A DNA stretch of 64,000 nt from Siderastrea siderea (GCA_964030785.1 OZ034969.1:32041601-32105600), one strand, 5' to 3'. Positions 33,210 to 47,200 are shown, counted from the stretch's first letter. Numbers and translations: made by a program. The notes: generated from the letters alone by a model not told the origin.

Positions 33210-34500
33210 ACGTGTATTAGCCATTCTCATAGTTTTGATCTCACGAGTATATCTTTAAGAGACCTATCCCTTTGTATGCTATTAGGGGAGGTTCTTTGAA
33301 TTATATTTCTTTGAGCAGTGGTTGTTTTTCTATTAAATACCAGTGTTTCATGAGTATTTTTTTTAAAAAGTATAGTACTGCTGAGTTGTATTGCGTTACA
33401 GAAGGCAAGATTTTTTTGTTTGTTTTAGGTCTTGGCTGAAGGGTGTGCTTTCTATTTTCAAAAATCACTTCCGAGAGAGTTCTTTGGACAAGACCTTCTT
33501 GGTAACCTCTCTCAGCAAGACATGATTGGAAGTGTTTGAGTTTTTCCTCAAACGCTGTTTTAGAGGAATTTGTTATTAGCAGTCTTTGATGAGACCTTCC
33601 TTAACTCCTGGTGCATGGGTGACACGAGGAGAAATGTGTGTACTCAGGACATGTTGCAGTGGGCTTGTAGTGGGTGCGTATGTCAAGCACTGATTCATAG
33701 ATGAATCTTTGGCCTTTGTAAACGCTGGTGTCCAGAAAAGTAGTTTCTGTTTCAGAAATTTCAGCCGTGAACTTGATACTAGGATGATCGTTACTTGCTT
33801 GATCAATGAACTGCGTTAAAACCTCTCTGTTGGTGTCCCCTGATGTCGTCGATATGTCGTTTCCAAACGAGAGGTTTGAATGCGCTTTGGCTAAGGATTT
33901 CTGTTTCGACTTTGCCCATAAATATCTGATTTGCAAATGCGACCACCATTTTAGTGCCCATAGCGGTTCCATGTGGAGTTTGTGGGTAATTTTTACCACA
34001 AAACTGGGACGAATTTTCCTGTAAAATTAGCCTGAGCGCTTGGCAAGTAAACGTGTGTCTTTATAGAAAGCGTCGTATGCCTCGCATACTGTTTGAATTC
34101 CCTCCTCTTGTGGAATATTAGTATAAAAGCTCGTTACCTCCATTGACACTAGGATTGCGTTCTCTGCAACTTTTGATAATCCTCTCCGTGATATTAATGA
34201 AGTCAGTTGACTGTATCTTTGAGAAATGACTCCGGTTCCTGTGTTATCGGCTGGAGTAGTTTGTTAACAAATGCCGGCTCTGTTGGCCCTGGAACGCCCG
34301 ACCTGAGTCGGTTTATGGATTTTCCTAAGGGCATAAAATATTGGAATTCGAGGTGGGTTTGATGTTTGACAAAGCCATTTTTTAGTCATTTCGTCAATGT
34401 GGTGTTCATTGTAAAGTACTGTATTTATTTTTTCTTTGCTCATGTGCAGTCGTTGCACTTTTCTAACATCTTCCACCTGCTTCGCTTTGAAGCTCAAGTC
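33210..34500 (-). pseudogene. Penelope-like retroelement remnant
   Basis: Broken minus-strand frames read in order as a Penelope-type reverse transcriptase. They include PRIPIFYALRKIHKPTQ (34264-34497) and NIPQEEGIQTVCEAYDAFYK (about 34050-34160). A C-terminal block follows with FTAEISETETTFLDTSVYKG and HYKPTATCPEYTHFSSCHP (33601-33900). Downstream are RGYQEGLVQRTLSEV (about 33430-33550) and SLKDILVRSKL (about 33240). Several frameshifts and stops interrupt it, and the catalytic core around the Asp pair is degraded. No GIY-YIG endonuclease is readable. It is a dead copy next to the BEL/Pao element. Confidence 0.8.
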
Positions 34501-34564
34501 TAGTATCGAAACATTGTATTTTACACTCTCTTAGAGTTACTATCAAGCAAGAATAAACGAAGTT

Positions 34565-35092
34565 TGAAGCCTACACATTATTTCTGGTCCCTCCAGCCGG
34601 ATTTCTACTCAAGAAAAGTCTCAAGAAAGGTATACAGTCCTCGATAGATCATGAACCGCCTCCTGTAAAATTATGGCTGAATCGCGGGAATCGCTCGTTC
34701 AGAAGCGAGCAATCACCAAGTGTCGCATGACGAATCTTGTTAAGAAGATCGACCCACTCTATGAAAAACAAGAAAAAGACAATTTGACATCGTCTGCGCT
34801 GGACAATACTTGGGTGAAATTCGTGAATTAAACAACATCTTCCAAAGTCAACACATCGAGGCTAGCGCGTCGCTGGAACCAACCAACGAAGATTCAATCG
34901 AAAAGGACTTTGAAGAATTGGAAAACCACGATGAACGGGTGCGAGAAAACATCCGTAAACTGTTGTATATCCTCAACCTTGCTTCTACTAAGCCACAAGA
35001 TGCTAAATCGACCGAAAGTAAAGGCAAGCGATCGCTCGAAACCAAGTGGAATCGTATTACAAAAGAGATAAACAGCTTAGCCGCGAAAACTA
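34565..35092 (+). pseudogene. BEL/Pao retrotransposon, 5' part of gag
   Basis: A likely primer-binding region (tggtccctccagccgga) at about 34590 is followed by a Met at 34673 and a charged, coiled-coil-like gag N-terminus. A one-base shift near 34800 moves the frame to 34810 onward. At 35092 the gene is cut by the 26-kb transposon. The frame resumes in phase after 61055, counting the target duplication once. Such N-terminal coiled-coil gags are typical of BEL/Pao elements. A complete 5' LTR is not visible; it is probably truncated by the Penelope remnant. Confidence 0.75.
35084..35092. repeat. 9-bp target duplication, left copy
   Basis: CGAAAACTA here is repeated exactly at 61047-61055 on the other side of the large transposon. 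Removing one copy and the element restores the phase of the interrupted gag frame. Confidence 0.9.
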
Positions 35093-35169
35093 TAGTCCAG
35101 TTCTGGCCCCTCTCTCTTTGTCACGCAACGCCGGGAGAGAGGGTGCAGTGACAATTGTTTGCGCATGCC
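35093..35169. repeat. Left terminal inverted repeat (77 bp)
   Basis: It matches the complement of 60970-61046 with one difference (GGGTGCAG against GGGTCCAG). Within it CCCTCTCTC and GAGAGAGGG flank TTGTCACGCAACGCC, so the repeat itself can fold into a hairpin, possibly a transposase-binding structure. Confidence 0.9.
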
Positions 35170-35267
35170 CCAAATAAACCAATCACAGTAGACATGTTAC
35201 GCGCCAAATGCTAAACAAAACTGGCGCGAAAGAAAGCGGTGAAAATAGTTACGACAACTGAGCAAAA

Positions 35268-38200
35268 ATGGCGACATTGGCGAGCACAGACTCAACTCCA
35301 AAGAAAGTTAGCAAAGCAAACACAGAGGGATGTAAAATTTGTGGAACTGTTACTCTCGCAAATGCAAGAGTAATTATTTCAAATTCAAACGGGAAATCGA
35401 AAATTGGACAGGATTTTCAAGCGTACTGTCGTATCGATGTGGGCGCGGAGAAAGGAGTGACTGCGTATTGTTGCCGTGGCTGTAAATTGAAACCGGTCAG
35501 TACAAAATGCAGACTGCAGACTGCAGACTGCAGACTGCAGACCGGGTACAAAATGCAGACTAGGTACAAAATGCAGACTGCAGACTGCAGACTGGGTACA
35601 AAATGCAGACTGACATTTGAAACTGTTTTTTTCGTTTTTTTTTTTAATATTATTTCATTTTATAACTTACCGGTTGTCACGCAATCCCTTTTCCGATGTC
35701 ATATTTCACGAAAACTCGCATTACCGGGGAATGATCTTGCTCCATTACTCGAAACGAAAACGCTGAGTCATGATTTCATTTTGTGTAGCAATTGTGTGGT
35801 CATTCATGATCCGATGCGATAAAACCACAACAAATGTAAACAAACGGTCAGTCACGGAATCTTGTCCTCGAGAAATTCCCCCGATTTGACTTTTGTTATC
35901 TTCCTGGTTTGTTAATTAATAAGTACAGATAAAACACATTGCAAATGTAGGAAACTTAAACTTTCTTAATTTTCTCCAAAATATATTTTTGCTAACCAAC
36001 CATAACAATTAACACTGCTCCATTTGTGTAAAGTTCATTCTACCAGCCTGGCATAAGTTCACAACTCACCTGCGAGCAAGGGGGCGAAGGCACTTCTTCT
36101 TCACCACTGTCACGCGACACAGTGAAGTCAACCCGCGAACAAGACTAAGAGAAAATACAATCCGATCTAAAAGCTACAAAGAAATGGTAAAATACAACTC
36201 GACATCTATGCTCCTACTTCACATGCAAGATCTAAATTCTCTCACGAGGTATAAGTATTTTTATATTAACACACATCGGTTAAAGGAAGGTGATTCTACT
36301 TCGTCATTGGTCAATGTCGCTAAGGAGTCACGTGAGATATGCGCGCGAAACCAGAGCGGTCACTTGCAAGCGAACTTTGGAGTAGTTGCACGTAGAAATT
36401 TTCATCATGGCGAAAACGAACAATCCAGAAGATCCCGACGCAATAACGAACGAAAATCCCACTGAGGAAGCCGAAGACGAACTTCTAGAGGATCCTGAGC
36501 TCGACAATAGCGACTCGCTATTGAGTGTACTCAGTAAGTTGAACCAAAACATGGATCACATGGCGGGTTCATTGTCCGCCATGGGCGAAGCTTTCGCTTC
36601 TTTGTCGAAGCAGCGCCCAGCGAAGCGAGACGCTCGCTCTGGGAACTTAGACCCTTTAAATGGGGAAACAAAGAAACCTAGAATTGATGCCGGTGATGCT
36701 GTTGAAACTGGCGGTGACAGCGATGATTCGGACGTAATAGAGCTTCTTGCAACCAATGCTGAGAACGACTCCGAAGGCGCCAAAACGTCGGCCGCCAAAA
36801 CGCAGGACTCCTGCAACAATGAAGGCGAAGACGATCTTTTAAAGAAATTGGCCCTCGACTTCTCGAAAGATGATAAAGTGAGCAGCCCAATATCTAAGCA
36901 ACTTGCAGATATCATCAATAAGAGATGGGCTTCGAAACTGAGTGAGAACAAGGTCAAAGAGACGGTCGAGAAATACGATCGCCCTGAAAACTGCGAGAAG
37001 CTTGTTGCCCCCAAAGTGAACCCAGAGATTTGGGGAAAATTAACTCATCATGGGAAAAAGCAGGACCTCAGATTGTCCGCTATTCAGAACATGATAGTGA
37101 GGGTTGGAGCCATTATTGCACAATCAACCCAGAAGCTCATGGATTTTCGAGGCCAGAGCACGCAAGGTGGCAAGCTCGACACGGGCGCATTAGTCACAGC
37201 ACAAATTGATGCCATTGCCCTGTTGGGTCACACCAATTACGAGCTCTCGCTTCGTAGACGGGAAGCTATTAAACCCAACCTTAACAAGGAATACGGCTCG
37301 CTGTGCTCTTCGCAAACGCCGGTAACCAACTTGCTATTTGGCGACGAGCTTCAGTCGCAGCTTACGGCAATTCGAGCCTCAAACCGCATACAGTAGTGCA
37401 CAATAGCACCAACAAATCTTTCACCAAACCTCCTTATCGCCAAAAACAGGACCAGCCTTTTTTAGGCAAGGGCCATTTCCAGTCCAGATGGAAACCCCAG
37501 AAAACCTGGAAGAAAAAGGAGGACACCAGCAAGAAATAAATACTGCCGATGACATCATGACAAAGCTCCACACGTTACAGGTAACCCAATTTGAAGGCTT
37601 TATTCCTACACTTATAGCTTACCTTGTTACACAAACATGTTGCTTCAAAAGCAGTAGGCTGGCACAATTTGTTCATTGTTGGCAAAGAATCACCTCAGAC
37701 ACTGAGATTCTTCAAATGGTGTCAGGACAATACATTGAATTTGACACTAAGCCTTGCCAAACACGCCCCCCTGCAGTGAAATGTTTTAGTGCAGAAGAAA
37801 ATGCTATTATTTCCAGAGAGGTTGCAAACCTGCTTAAGAAGGCAGTTGTTGTTGAAACCAGTCATGAACCAGGGGAGTTTATCTCTTCTGTTTTTGTGCG
37901 ACCCAAAAAAGATGGATCACACAGAATGATCCTGAATCTTAAAAACCTAAATAAACATGTGCAATACAACCACTTTAAAATGGATACACTTCAAAGTGTA
38001 ATAAGTCTTATTACCCCTAACTGCTATATGGCCTCTGTTGACCTCAAGGATGCCTATTACAGTGTTCCTATTGCGGTTTCAAACCAGAAGTACCTTAAGT
38101 TTAAAGGGGGTGGTAAATTGTATCAGTTTACCTGTTTTCCTAATGGTTTAGCTTTCTGTCCAAGGAAGTTTACCAAACTAATGAAGCCAGCCTACTCAGT

Positions 38201-41200
38201 TTTGAGACAACTTAGGCATATAAACTCACCGTACATTGATGACTCATACCTACAAGGTGGAAGTTATGAGGAATGCCTAGCTAATGTTCTAGACACTGTG
38301 AAAATGTTCCTCTCATTGGGTTTCATTCTTCACCCTCAAAAGTCAGTTTTTATCCCTACACAAAAATTAGTATTTTTGGGGTTTGTCTTGGACTCAGTCC
38401 AGATGAAAATTTATTTGACCAATGAAAAAGTTGACAAGCTCAAATCAATTTGTACCAAGCTTATCAAGGCCAAAGAAACCACTATACGGGAGGTTTCAAG
38501 GGCCCTTGGGTATATGGTATCTAGTTTCCCAGGTGTCATGTATGGCCCGCTTTATTTCCGTCAGTTAGAGAGGGAGAAAACTCTTGCCTTAAGATATAGC
38601 AAGGGTGATTATGATGCTTGTATGGTAGTATCAGACAAAGCTGGTTCAGAATTATTGTGGTGGAACACACACCTTGAAGCCAGTTACAATATCATTAGTC
38701 ATGGGGAGCCTACTGTTGTCATGTCAACCGATGCCTCATCCACTGGCTGGGGCTGTGCCCTACATGATACCAGTACAGGTGGACACTGGACCGCAGAGGA
38801 AGCCAGAAACCACATAAACTATTTAGAGCTCCTAGCCATATCCTTGGCTCTTAAATCTTTTTCATCTATCATTAATGGGCAGCATGTGAAGGTCATGGTG
38901 GATAATATGACTGCCCTGTCTGATGTTAACCATATGGGTACTAGTAGCTCTGAAAAAAGAAATGACCTAGTCAAAGAAATTTGGTTGTGGTGTGCCCAAA
39001 GAAATATTTGGCTGACAGCTGTCCATATCCCTGGAGTAGAGAATGTGGAAGCTGATAAACAATCAAGACGGTCTCACTCACAACTTGAGTGGACACTAGA
39101 CAGAACTATTTTTAGGGACTGCATCATTGCAGCAAAGGTTGAGCCCAACATTGACTTATTTGCTTCCAGAATAAACCACCAGCTTCAGCCTTATGTATCC
39201 TGGCATCCTGACCCAGGGGCTGTGGCAATTGACGCATTTCATTTATCATGGAAGCAATATGTGCCTTACATGTTCCCTCCATTTTCTCTTATCTCCAGAG
39301 TATTGCAGAAGATCCAACAGGAGAAGGTTCAGGGAATTATCATTGTGCCGAAATGGCCAACACAAACGTGGTGGCCTGTCTTGATGAGAATGCTGGTCGA
39401 CAATCCAGTACTACTACCCAAAAGAAAGAAACTGCTGTTTCTTCCGAGCAGTCCAGAAAAGATTCACCCTCTATATCCAAAACTGGAGCTGCTGATGTGC
39501 CACTTGTCTGGAGATCACTTGAAAGCCAAGGAATTTCGACAGAAGCTTCCAGAATCATTGTGCAGTCCTGGAGATCGGGCACCACAACCAAGTACCAAAC
39601 TTACTACAAGAAGTGGGAATCATTCTGCTGTCGACGGAAAATTAATCCCCTTCAGGCCACTTTACAGGATGGCATAAATTTCCTTGGAGACCTCTTTGCT
39701 ACTGGTGTAGGATACAGCTGTATTAACACTGCACGTAGTGCCCTGTCATCTATTATTGTGCTTCCAGGGAGTGTTCACTTTGGTAGCCATCCACTCGTTA
39801 CCAGGTTTGTGAAAGGCGTTTTCGAAAGTAGGCCTTCCCTCCCACGATACAAAGAAATATGGGATGTAAACTCTGTCCTTAAGGTACTTGCCACCTGGAC
39901 TCTTGGAGTGGATTTAAGTCTGAGAGATATGTCCTGGAAGCTTACCATGTTGCTTGCCCTCTTGTCTGGCCAGAGAGTACAGACGCTGAAGGCACTAACT
40001 CTGACCTCAATGACTTTAACTGCAAACAAATGTGTATTTACCATTGAAACACCACTGAAGACCACTCGACCGGGCAAGCACCTAGGTCGAATTGAGTTTT
40101 TGGCATACGAGCCTGACCGGAACTTGTGTGTTGTACAACATCTACAAGCCTATATCGATAGAACATCTCACTTAAGAGGAGAAACTGACCAGTTGCTGAT
40201 TGGCTATCAGAAGCCTCACAAGCCTGTGTCAACTGACACTATTGCTCGCTGGATCAAGAATGCCATGGGCAAAGCAGGAATTGACACTAGTGTAGATAAA
40301 GCACATAGCACAAGAGCAGCTGCCACATCAGCTGCAAAGGGGAAACAAGTCCCTATTGACACTATCTTGTCTGCAGCAGGTTGGAGTAGTGAGAGCACCT
40401 TTGCTCGGTTTTATGATAAGCCTATCCAAGACACTGCCGCAAATTTTGGACATGAACTACTGCATAGTAGCCGTTAAATGCTTTTTACACAGTTGTATCA
40501 ACCAGAATTGTTTACCATACTGTTACTGTTACTGTTATGTTACTTGAAGAGATATGACATTTTGATGTGGTGTGTACCTTGTTACAGCACCCTGTTGATG
40601 TCTAAATTGCATTAAATAGATTGATGTTCATGGTTTTTGCTCATGATCATGACGCTTTAAAGTCTCACGTGACTCCTTAGCGACACTGACCAATGACGAA
40701 GTAGAATTGTAAAATTAAACGAAACTTACCTAAGTTGAAGTTTGATTGAGATTCTACGAAGTCATTGGTCTGGAGCTAAGGAGTCAGGTGCCCTCCCATC
40801 TGGGCTACCCACCCTACTGATTTACAACAGTCCTGATCATTCGCCTTTAAAGTGTGACCGCTCTGGTTTCGCGCGCATATCTCACCTGACTCCTTAGCTC
40901 CAGACCAATGACTTCGTAGAATCTCAATCAAACTTCAACTTAGGTAAGTTTCGTTTAATTTTACAATTTAACTGCTACTTACCGCATTAACCGACCTCCG
41001 AAGGCCGCCATGACGAACCGGCGAAGAGGCAAAGAAAGCGACCACGTGCACGGAAGGTCATGTGTCTGCTGGTTTCTCGGTATCATGTTGCAACGAGTGT
41101 TGTTATTTTATGTTATGCGATCTCGCGCTTGAAGTAAGAAGACTGAGAAGGCTTAAGAGTGAATGTCAGTAAAAATCAAAGAAAAACCGTAAAATTGCGG

Positions 41201-44200
41201 CCACGGTCAAAAAATCGATTTCGCTCATTTTTTGTCCACAGCAAGTTTAAGGTACTAAACAAAGTGAAATGGGGTTAGTTTTTTGAAATATCCATTTTGA
41301 ACAATATTAACGGTTAAAAACCATCTGATCGAATTTGGCGGTGCGCGAGCCCAAAATTTTGCACCTTTTGCAAGATTCCCGTTCCAAATAAAATACCACA
41401 GCCAGCCTTCTACAGCTACAAATGTACACACTGGGTCTTATTTAATTGGGATATGGTGTTCTTTTTCGTCTCAGGGTCTTCCTGAAGAAAAAAAGCACAA
41501 AGTTTGAAGTTATATTTTCAGCCGTTCGATTACACGCCAAAGCATGCCCGAAACAGCTTCGCAGAAATGTATGTGGTAGTGCATCAAAATGTCTAATATT
41601 GTAGACTTAGAGTCTTGAAACATAGTTCTAAAAAGTTATGGTTTTGTATTTCTGGAACCTTCTCATTTATGAATACGAACGCCAACTGAATTTTGGCAAA
41701 ACACAAGTGACGCCATAACGCAATTCAATAACATTAAAAGTGCGGCATGCGATAAACACGGAAATCTTCCGTTCAGTAACATCTAATATCTGATTAAAAT
41801 CACTCAAATTAGGTGAATCAGGTAAATAATATTGTTTTGCATCCCTCCTGTTAAATAAAGCTTAAATGTGTACAACTAAAACAGCTAAAATCGACCGATT
41901 ACACGCAACGACCGAATTAACATAGTCATGATTGAATCTTGTTTTATACACGCAAGCTCGGTTACATGTAACTGAATTATGCCGCACAGCACGAAACCAA
42001 ACTACTTTCACCGGGCCTCACAGCGATAAAATGACCTTTAGATCAAACCGTTTTGCCGATGTCTTGAAATTCACCTCAAAACTGGTGTATTTTATAATAG
42101 ATCACTGACTCAGTTTATGAGACTTACCAGCCTGACGGCTGTCAGTTGCCGATAACACGTAAAGCCAAGTCTTGTAAGCATCCCTCGTTGATTTTCTCCA
42201 CAAGCACTTTTTACTTTAAAAGTTCTCATTATGGACTTTTTACGGTCCGCTATCATTCTGGTTTGGACTCAAATAAGTCAAGAAACAATACCAACTGTTC
42301 CAATTCTTTCCCCCGTGACTACTCAAAATAGACGTGTCACGTAACATGCAGTTAGACGTAAATTGAACTTACTAAAAGAGACGTACCATAACTGAGAAAA
42401 GTGAGGCGGGGGTAGGGAATTTCGAGCTGCACAATTTTTTTTCGTTGGCATTTCCCTTGCAGGGATATTTTTTCCGTATTCAAGAACTTCTTTTCTGGGC
42501 TACTCGCCGAGTATGATTTTTTTTCTCATAACGTTCCCTTGCATGATTTTTTTTTGTTCTCCCCCGCCCCCCTCATAACTTTTCTAATGGTCCGTCCCTA
42601 ATGCGACAGCAAAGCAAACGGTAAACAAGAAAAACGCGCGCAAAATTATTATTTGTGAGTCTCGACTATTGAAGAAGCAAATGAAACACGCACAGTTGTT
42701 TACTCATGGGAAACGCTCATTGTTACCCAAGTAAGAAAGCTAAGAACCTCTTCGTTTTGTTTAAAATACTAGTGGCAAAAACTATTAATCAAAAAAGGGT
42801 CCCAACTTCGATAGAGAATGTTTTGCTCATTCTTCGTCTTTGCAGGTGGTGTTTGCGGCGTAGATAAGGCCATCCCCGTGAAATGTTTTGTTTCCCATCG
42901 CCCTCTCTCTTGCAAATGTGGGAGGGTCAGTCGGTAAAGGGCTAATTTACATGAAGTCACTTTGAGATGTGTACAAAACATAAATTCGGAAATAAAAGAG
43001 GAAGTGGAGAGGGAAACTAAATAACTCAGAAGCTTTCTATTTGTTTTTGTTAATGTTTTTTCTTTGGACTTGTTGAAAAAAAAATTGCGTAAGTGGGGAT
43101 GGCCTAACTGGCGACAGAAATTGTTCATCTGCGGACATACCAATATCATCCTGCGAAAAAGACATCAGTAGTCACAAGACGTTTTTGAAGTTCTCCAGGG
43201 TTGAAAAGGAAGCTGGTTTGATTTAAGCGAGATGTGGAATTTTTCAGAGTCCAAAGCATTTTTCGGAAATTGCCATTTGTCCGTCTTATTGATCAAGTCT
43301 TGGGATAGGATGGGGGTGAGCGAGAAATTATGTTGTGTTCCTCCAAAAATTCCGGGCCATAGAAAGTAGGTACCACAAGCGGAAAGAAAGATTAACTTGC
43401 TAACTTCCAGGAAGCTGTATGAACTAACAAAACAACATATCCCGGTTGTTTCTTGTAATTGATTATAGTTTTATTGTCCTAGCTTTTCGAATTTTCAGGA
43501 TAAATCCTTCCCATTCTGCTATTTTTTTAATCGACCCCACTCCTTCTCGTCTTCTATCCCTTGCTTCCAACTTCCCCCCACCCCGCCCCCCCCAAAAAAG
43601 AAAATTACTTATTAAAAACTGTAAGAAAATAGAGACTAGCTCAGCTGTCGCCCGTAAGTACTGAGTTTTTGCATTTGGCATTTCTGAATATAATCTGGGA
43701 TCTATTTTTACAACTTGATCATGATACTGAAACAAAAAATGGCCGAAAAAAACATAGCCTGCATAGCAAGCATTTCCGAGTGAAAATTGCACCCGCTCCA
43801 ATTTTTACGCGGTATAAAAAGCAAAAAATGCTTCCAACCTGCGGAAGACCCTACAGAAACGCTTGTTACGAAGGCTAAAAAACCTAAAAAACACGATGTT
43901 GAGAGGACAACAGGATGGTACGTGTGAGGTGTATAAGAGGATCTGTTTCAGGACGGAAAAGTTAGAGGATAACCTGCGCACTCACGACTCAAATTTCTTT
44001 CCTGCGTTGCGGCAAAGATGCGGGTAGGCTAGTTAGTGGATATTATACTGTTCCCTGTCTGTGAACTAAACGTACAAATCCACTTTGTGCAACGTAAATA
44101 AATATATTTGTGTGGTTTCAGATTTGCGAGGAACTTGTTTTTTTTTGCAGTATAACAGTATAACCAGGCCACATTTAGTCAAAGCCGACGGTTTGTTTGG

Positions 44201-47200
44201 ACGGAGCCCTTACTCATCCTCCTGCATATGCCTGCTGTCTAAAACAACGTCAGTAGCAGAAGCGAAACAGAAGTGAAATTTCTCGAGGCATGTGCGCAAA
44301 GCTACTTGAACGCGCAACACTGGAACACTCAACGGCAAATACTGTTTTTTATAGCAGACAAATTGTCTCTCAATGAGTTACGACAATTCTTCCCAACGAT
44401 CACCAGGTATCGCTACAATATCGCGCGACTCCATAGCTTGTTTCATGGGAGGGCTGCTCCCGTACCTCGTAATGAGACCAGAAGAATGCGAACTAAGCCC
44501 ACAAAGACTTGACTTCATTTATTACGAGTCCCCACGTATTTTTAGGATGTCCTTTTTAGCGAACAGTTCCTGAAAATGCCAACATGTGAGACAATAAGAA
44601 TTCCAAACGTTATCAGCTAGAACGAGAACGTCAGAGCGTATTGGTCAACAATATCAGCAATATTGTTGTTAGACCAACTTCGAGTCTAAGAGCAAGAGAA
44701 CACTAAACAGAAGTCTGGCTGCATGTTGGGCTTCTGTTTGAGAGTCTATCTCCTTTTTAGGACAGGAGTTCCTTGCTAGCTTAGGACAAACGTGCTAGCT
44801 CGAGAGTGAGCACTGGGATCTGATAGTCTTATTTCATGGGCCAAGTTCGAAGGAGCTGTACAATCACCAATTTAAGTTCTAGTTCCTCCATTCCAGCGTA
44901 TAACAAGTGGGCGAGCTTTTAGAGCTGTCAGGCACAGACACTTTAAGAAAGCCTCTCTGCACTCTTCTTCAGAATACCTGCCTGGAGGCAATTTTAATGA
45001 CAGGGAGGAGGGCTTGGTCTTCCCTGCTCTGAAGAAAGAAGCGTGACAGCGTACGGCCATTTTACCTACCTGTAGGCATACCGCGATAAAATAAGAAATA
45101 AAATAGCACTGTAAGAGGAAACTCTGTATGATAAAGCAACGAGATTGTACGCTTGTAAGTTGACGGAGGTTTACGAATGAATTCGTACTCTTCAGAGTAA
45201 CCTGCAGACTGGTGATGGATAACCGCCGCCTACAAAGGGTTGGGCCTTGAAGACTATCAGAAAGGAGACGTAATTCACTGGCAAGCAGAAAAAAATCTAA
45301 CGGAGCAGTTTCAAAAATGAGGGGAAACTGGACATAAATGTAATCCTTACGACGTCAGTGAGGGACCAATCGGGGCGTGTCGATTTCAACCCGACAAGGT
45401 CTCAGTGCACAACAGATCACAGGCTTCTTTGGTCGTCTGCCAGCTAAGAAACGCTGAGTGGAAAAAGCAGGAAAAGAGTGTGATAATGATGATACCGACC
45501 CTGCAGCTTAAGCCGAGGCTTACCATTGTGCATAGCCTGCTACTTATTGTAATAAGGCCGTGGAAATTCAACTACGGAAACCTGTTCCAACAATGCCTCA
45601 ATGTTTGGCGTTCCCCGTTGTTTTGTCATAAACCGGTCTGTGGATTCAATAAATCCTGTGCCTACACGTTCAGCAAGTCAGCAAGCTTAAAAACATTGCA
45701 GCTAGTGTGAAAGACATTGACAGCCTCACCTCTCCCCCACCCACCCCCTTCTCTAACGAGCGAACCACCTCATACTCATAGTCTGTTCGCGTCTCATGAA
45801 ATAACTTTCTTTTGTTCTAGCCTTATGTACAAGGAAGTTATGTTTACTTTACTTCATTTTTGCAGAAAAAGCGAATGCGAATTATCTGGTCACCAGAAAC
45901 CGGATAGGCAAAATCCGTCACGAATGTACGATCAGGCGTTGCGTGACATACCAATGTGTTGATCTTCAATCTATCCGGCTCGCACCTGTTGTGGAGTTTC
46001 GGTTTATCGTCGCTCGTTTCAACCAAAAACCAAAGTTTAAAATTTTTCCCAAAAGCATTCCTTAATACATTTAAGATGTATTTTTATGGACGTTTCGAAG
46101 GAAGCAGTTAAAGTGCCGACATGTCCTAAACTGATTGGAAATAATACTGTCTGTGAAGACTCGCGAAGGAAGTTACGGTACGTTATTTGTAGATACCTTA
46201 AATTAACTTGAAAGAGTATAAGCAAAACAATGTAACAAGGAACGTTTGAAAAGTTTACGTTGATTTTTACGAGGCAAGTTGCCGTATTCGTACCAAACAT
46301 TTTTCTTGTTGAACACATACTGAGCGCTTTGTTGTATTTGAACATGACGCCATTTGTAATTTATCAGAAATTCACTTTGTGTTTGCATTCCAATATTAGA
46401 AGGTCCCAGAAAATTAAAACAACAATAATGAAGAACCATCTTTAAAGTATCCCTGGATAAAGACTGGAAGATTTTAATGCACTACCACATGCATTTTCGT
46501 GGAGCTACTTTGGTCCATGTTTTTGGTGTTTTTTACATTTCTCAAATGTCGCCTCGCAATCCATGCCTTGCTCTTACGAAAACAACGTGAGACAAAAAAT
46601 ATCGCTATATCTAGAATGAAGAAGGCCCAATATGTTTATTTATAGTAAGGGAAGTCTGGCTGTTACATTTTAATGAACGTAGGAACTACCTGAAAAGTGC
46701 AACATTTCGAGGTCACGTAAACTGAAATTTGAATTTTATAGGTCGGTTCAGTTTTTAACCGTTTATTCCCGGTAAACAGAATATTTCAAGAAGTTAACCC
46801 CATTTCACTTTCTTACATACATTAAGGTTCCTGTAGACAAAGAATGAGACAAATTGATTTTTTGACGGTGGCCGCGATTTTCTAAATTTTCTTTGATTTT
46901 TACTGACATTCACTCTTAAATCATGTTTAAGAACAAATTGATCTTCGAGACTTCGTTTAAAAAGTATATTTCGAGTAATGGAGCAAGATCATTCCCCGGT
47001 AATGTGAGTTTTCGTGGAATATGACATCGGAAAAGGGATTGCGTGACAACCGGTAAGTTATAAAATGAAATAATTAAAAAATAGAGAAAAACGAAAAAAA
47101 ATACAGTTTCAAATGTCAGTCTGCATTTTGTACCCAGTCTGCAGTCTGCATTTTGTATCTAGCCTGCATTTTGTACCCGGTCTGCAGTCTGCAGTCTGCA

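Larger units (their letters stand above)
36294..40966 (+). mobile_element. DIRS-type tyrosine-recombinase retrotransposon, apparently complete
   Basis: Three open frames (gag-like, RT/RNase H, tyrosine recombinase) are bounded by inverted ends: about 36294-36365 at the left and its near complement at about 40850-40930 at the right. An internal complementary region at about 40660-40795 reads across gtagaattgtaaaatt, which is the complement of the right end joined to the left end. That is the hallmark of the DIRS circular-junction mechanism. There is no target duplication, as expected. It is full length with no internal stops, so it may be a young copy. Confidence 0.9.

Noticed and set aside
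33210..34500. Active Penelope-like element with GIY-YIG endonuclease
   Set aside because: The frames are broken in many places and no GIY-YIG motif could be read.
35268..35822. A free-standing 184-residue cysteine-rich gene
   Set aside because: From 35494 on, the frame merely reads the ACTGCAG repeats of the nested element. The true exon continues at 47239.
37488..39677. Ty3/gypsy or endogenous-virus polymerase
   Set aside because: No protease or DDE integrase is present. The tyrosine recombinase, inverted ends and internal complementary region identify DIRS.
42769..43149. 126-codon minus-strand gene in the nested element
   Set aside because: Its composition looks like random AT-rich DNA and no domain is visible.
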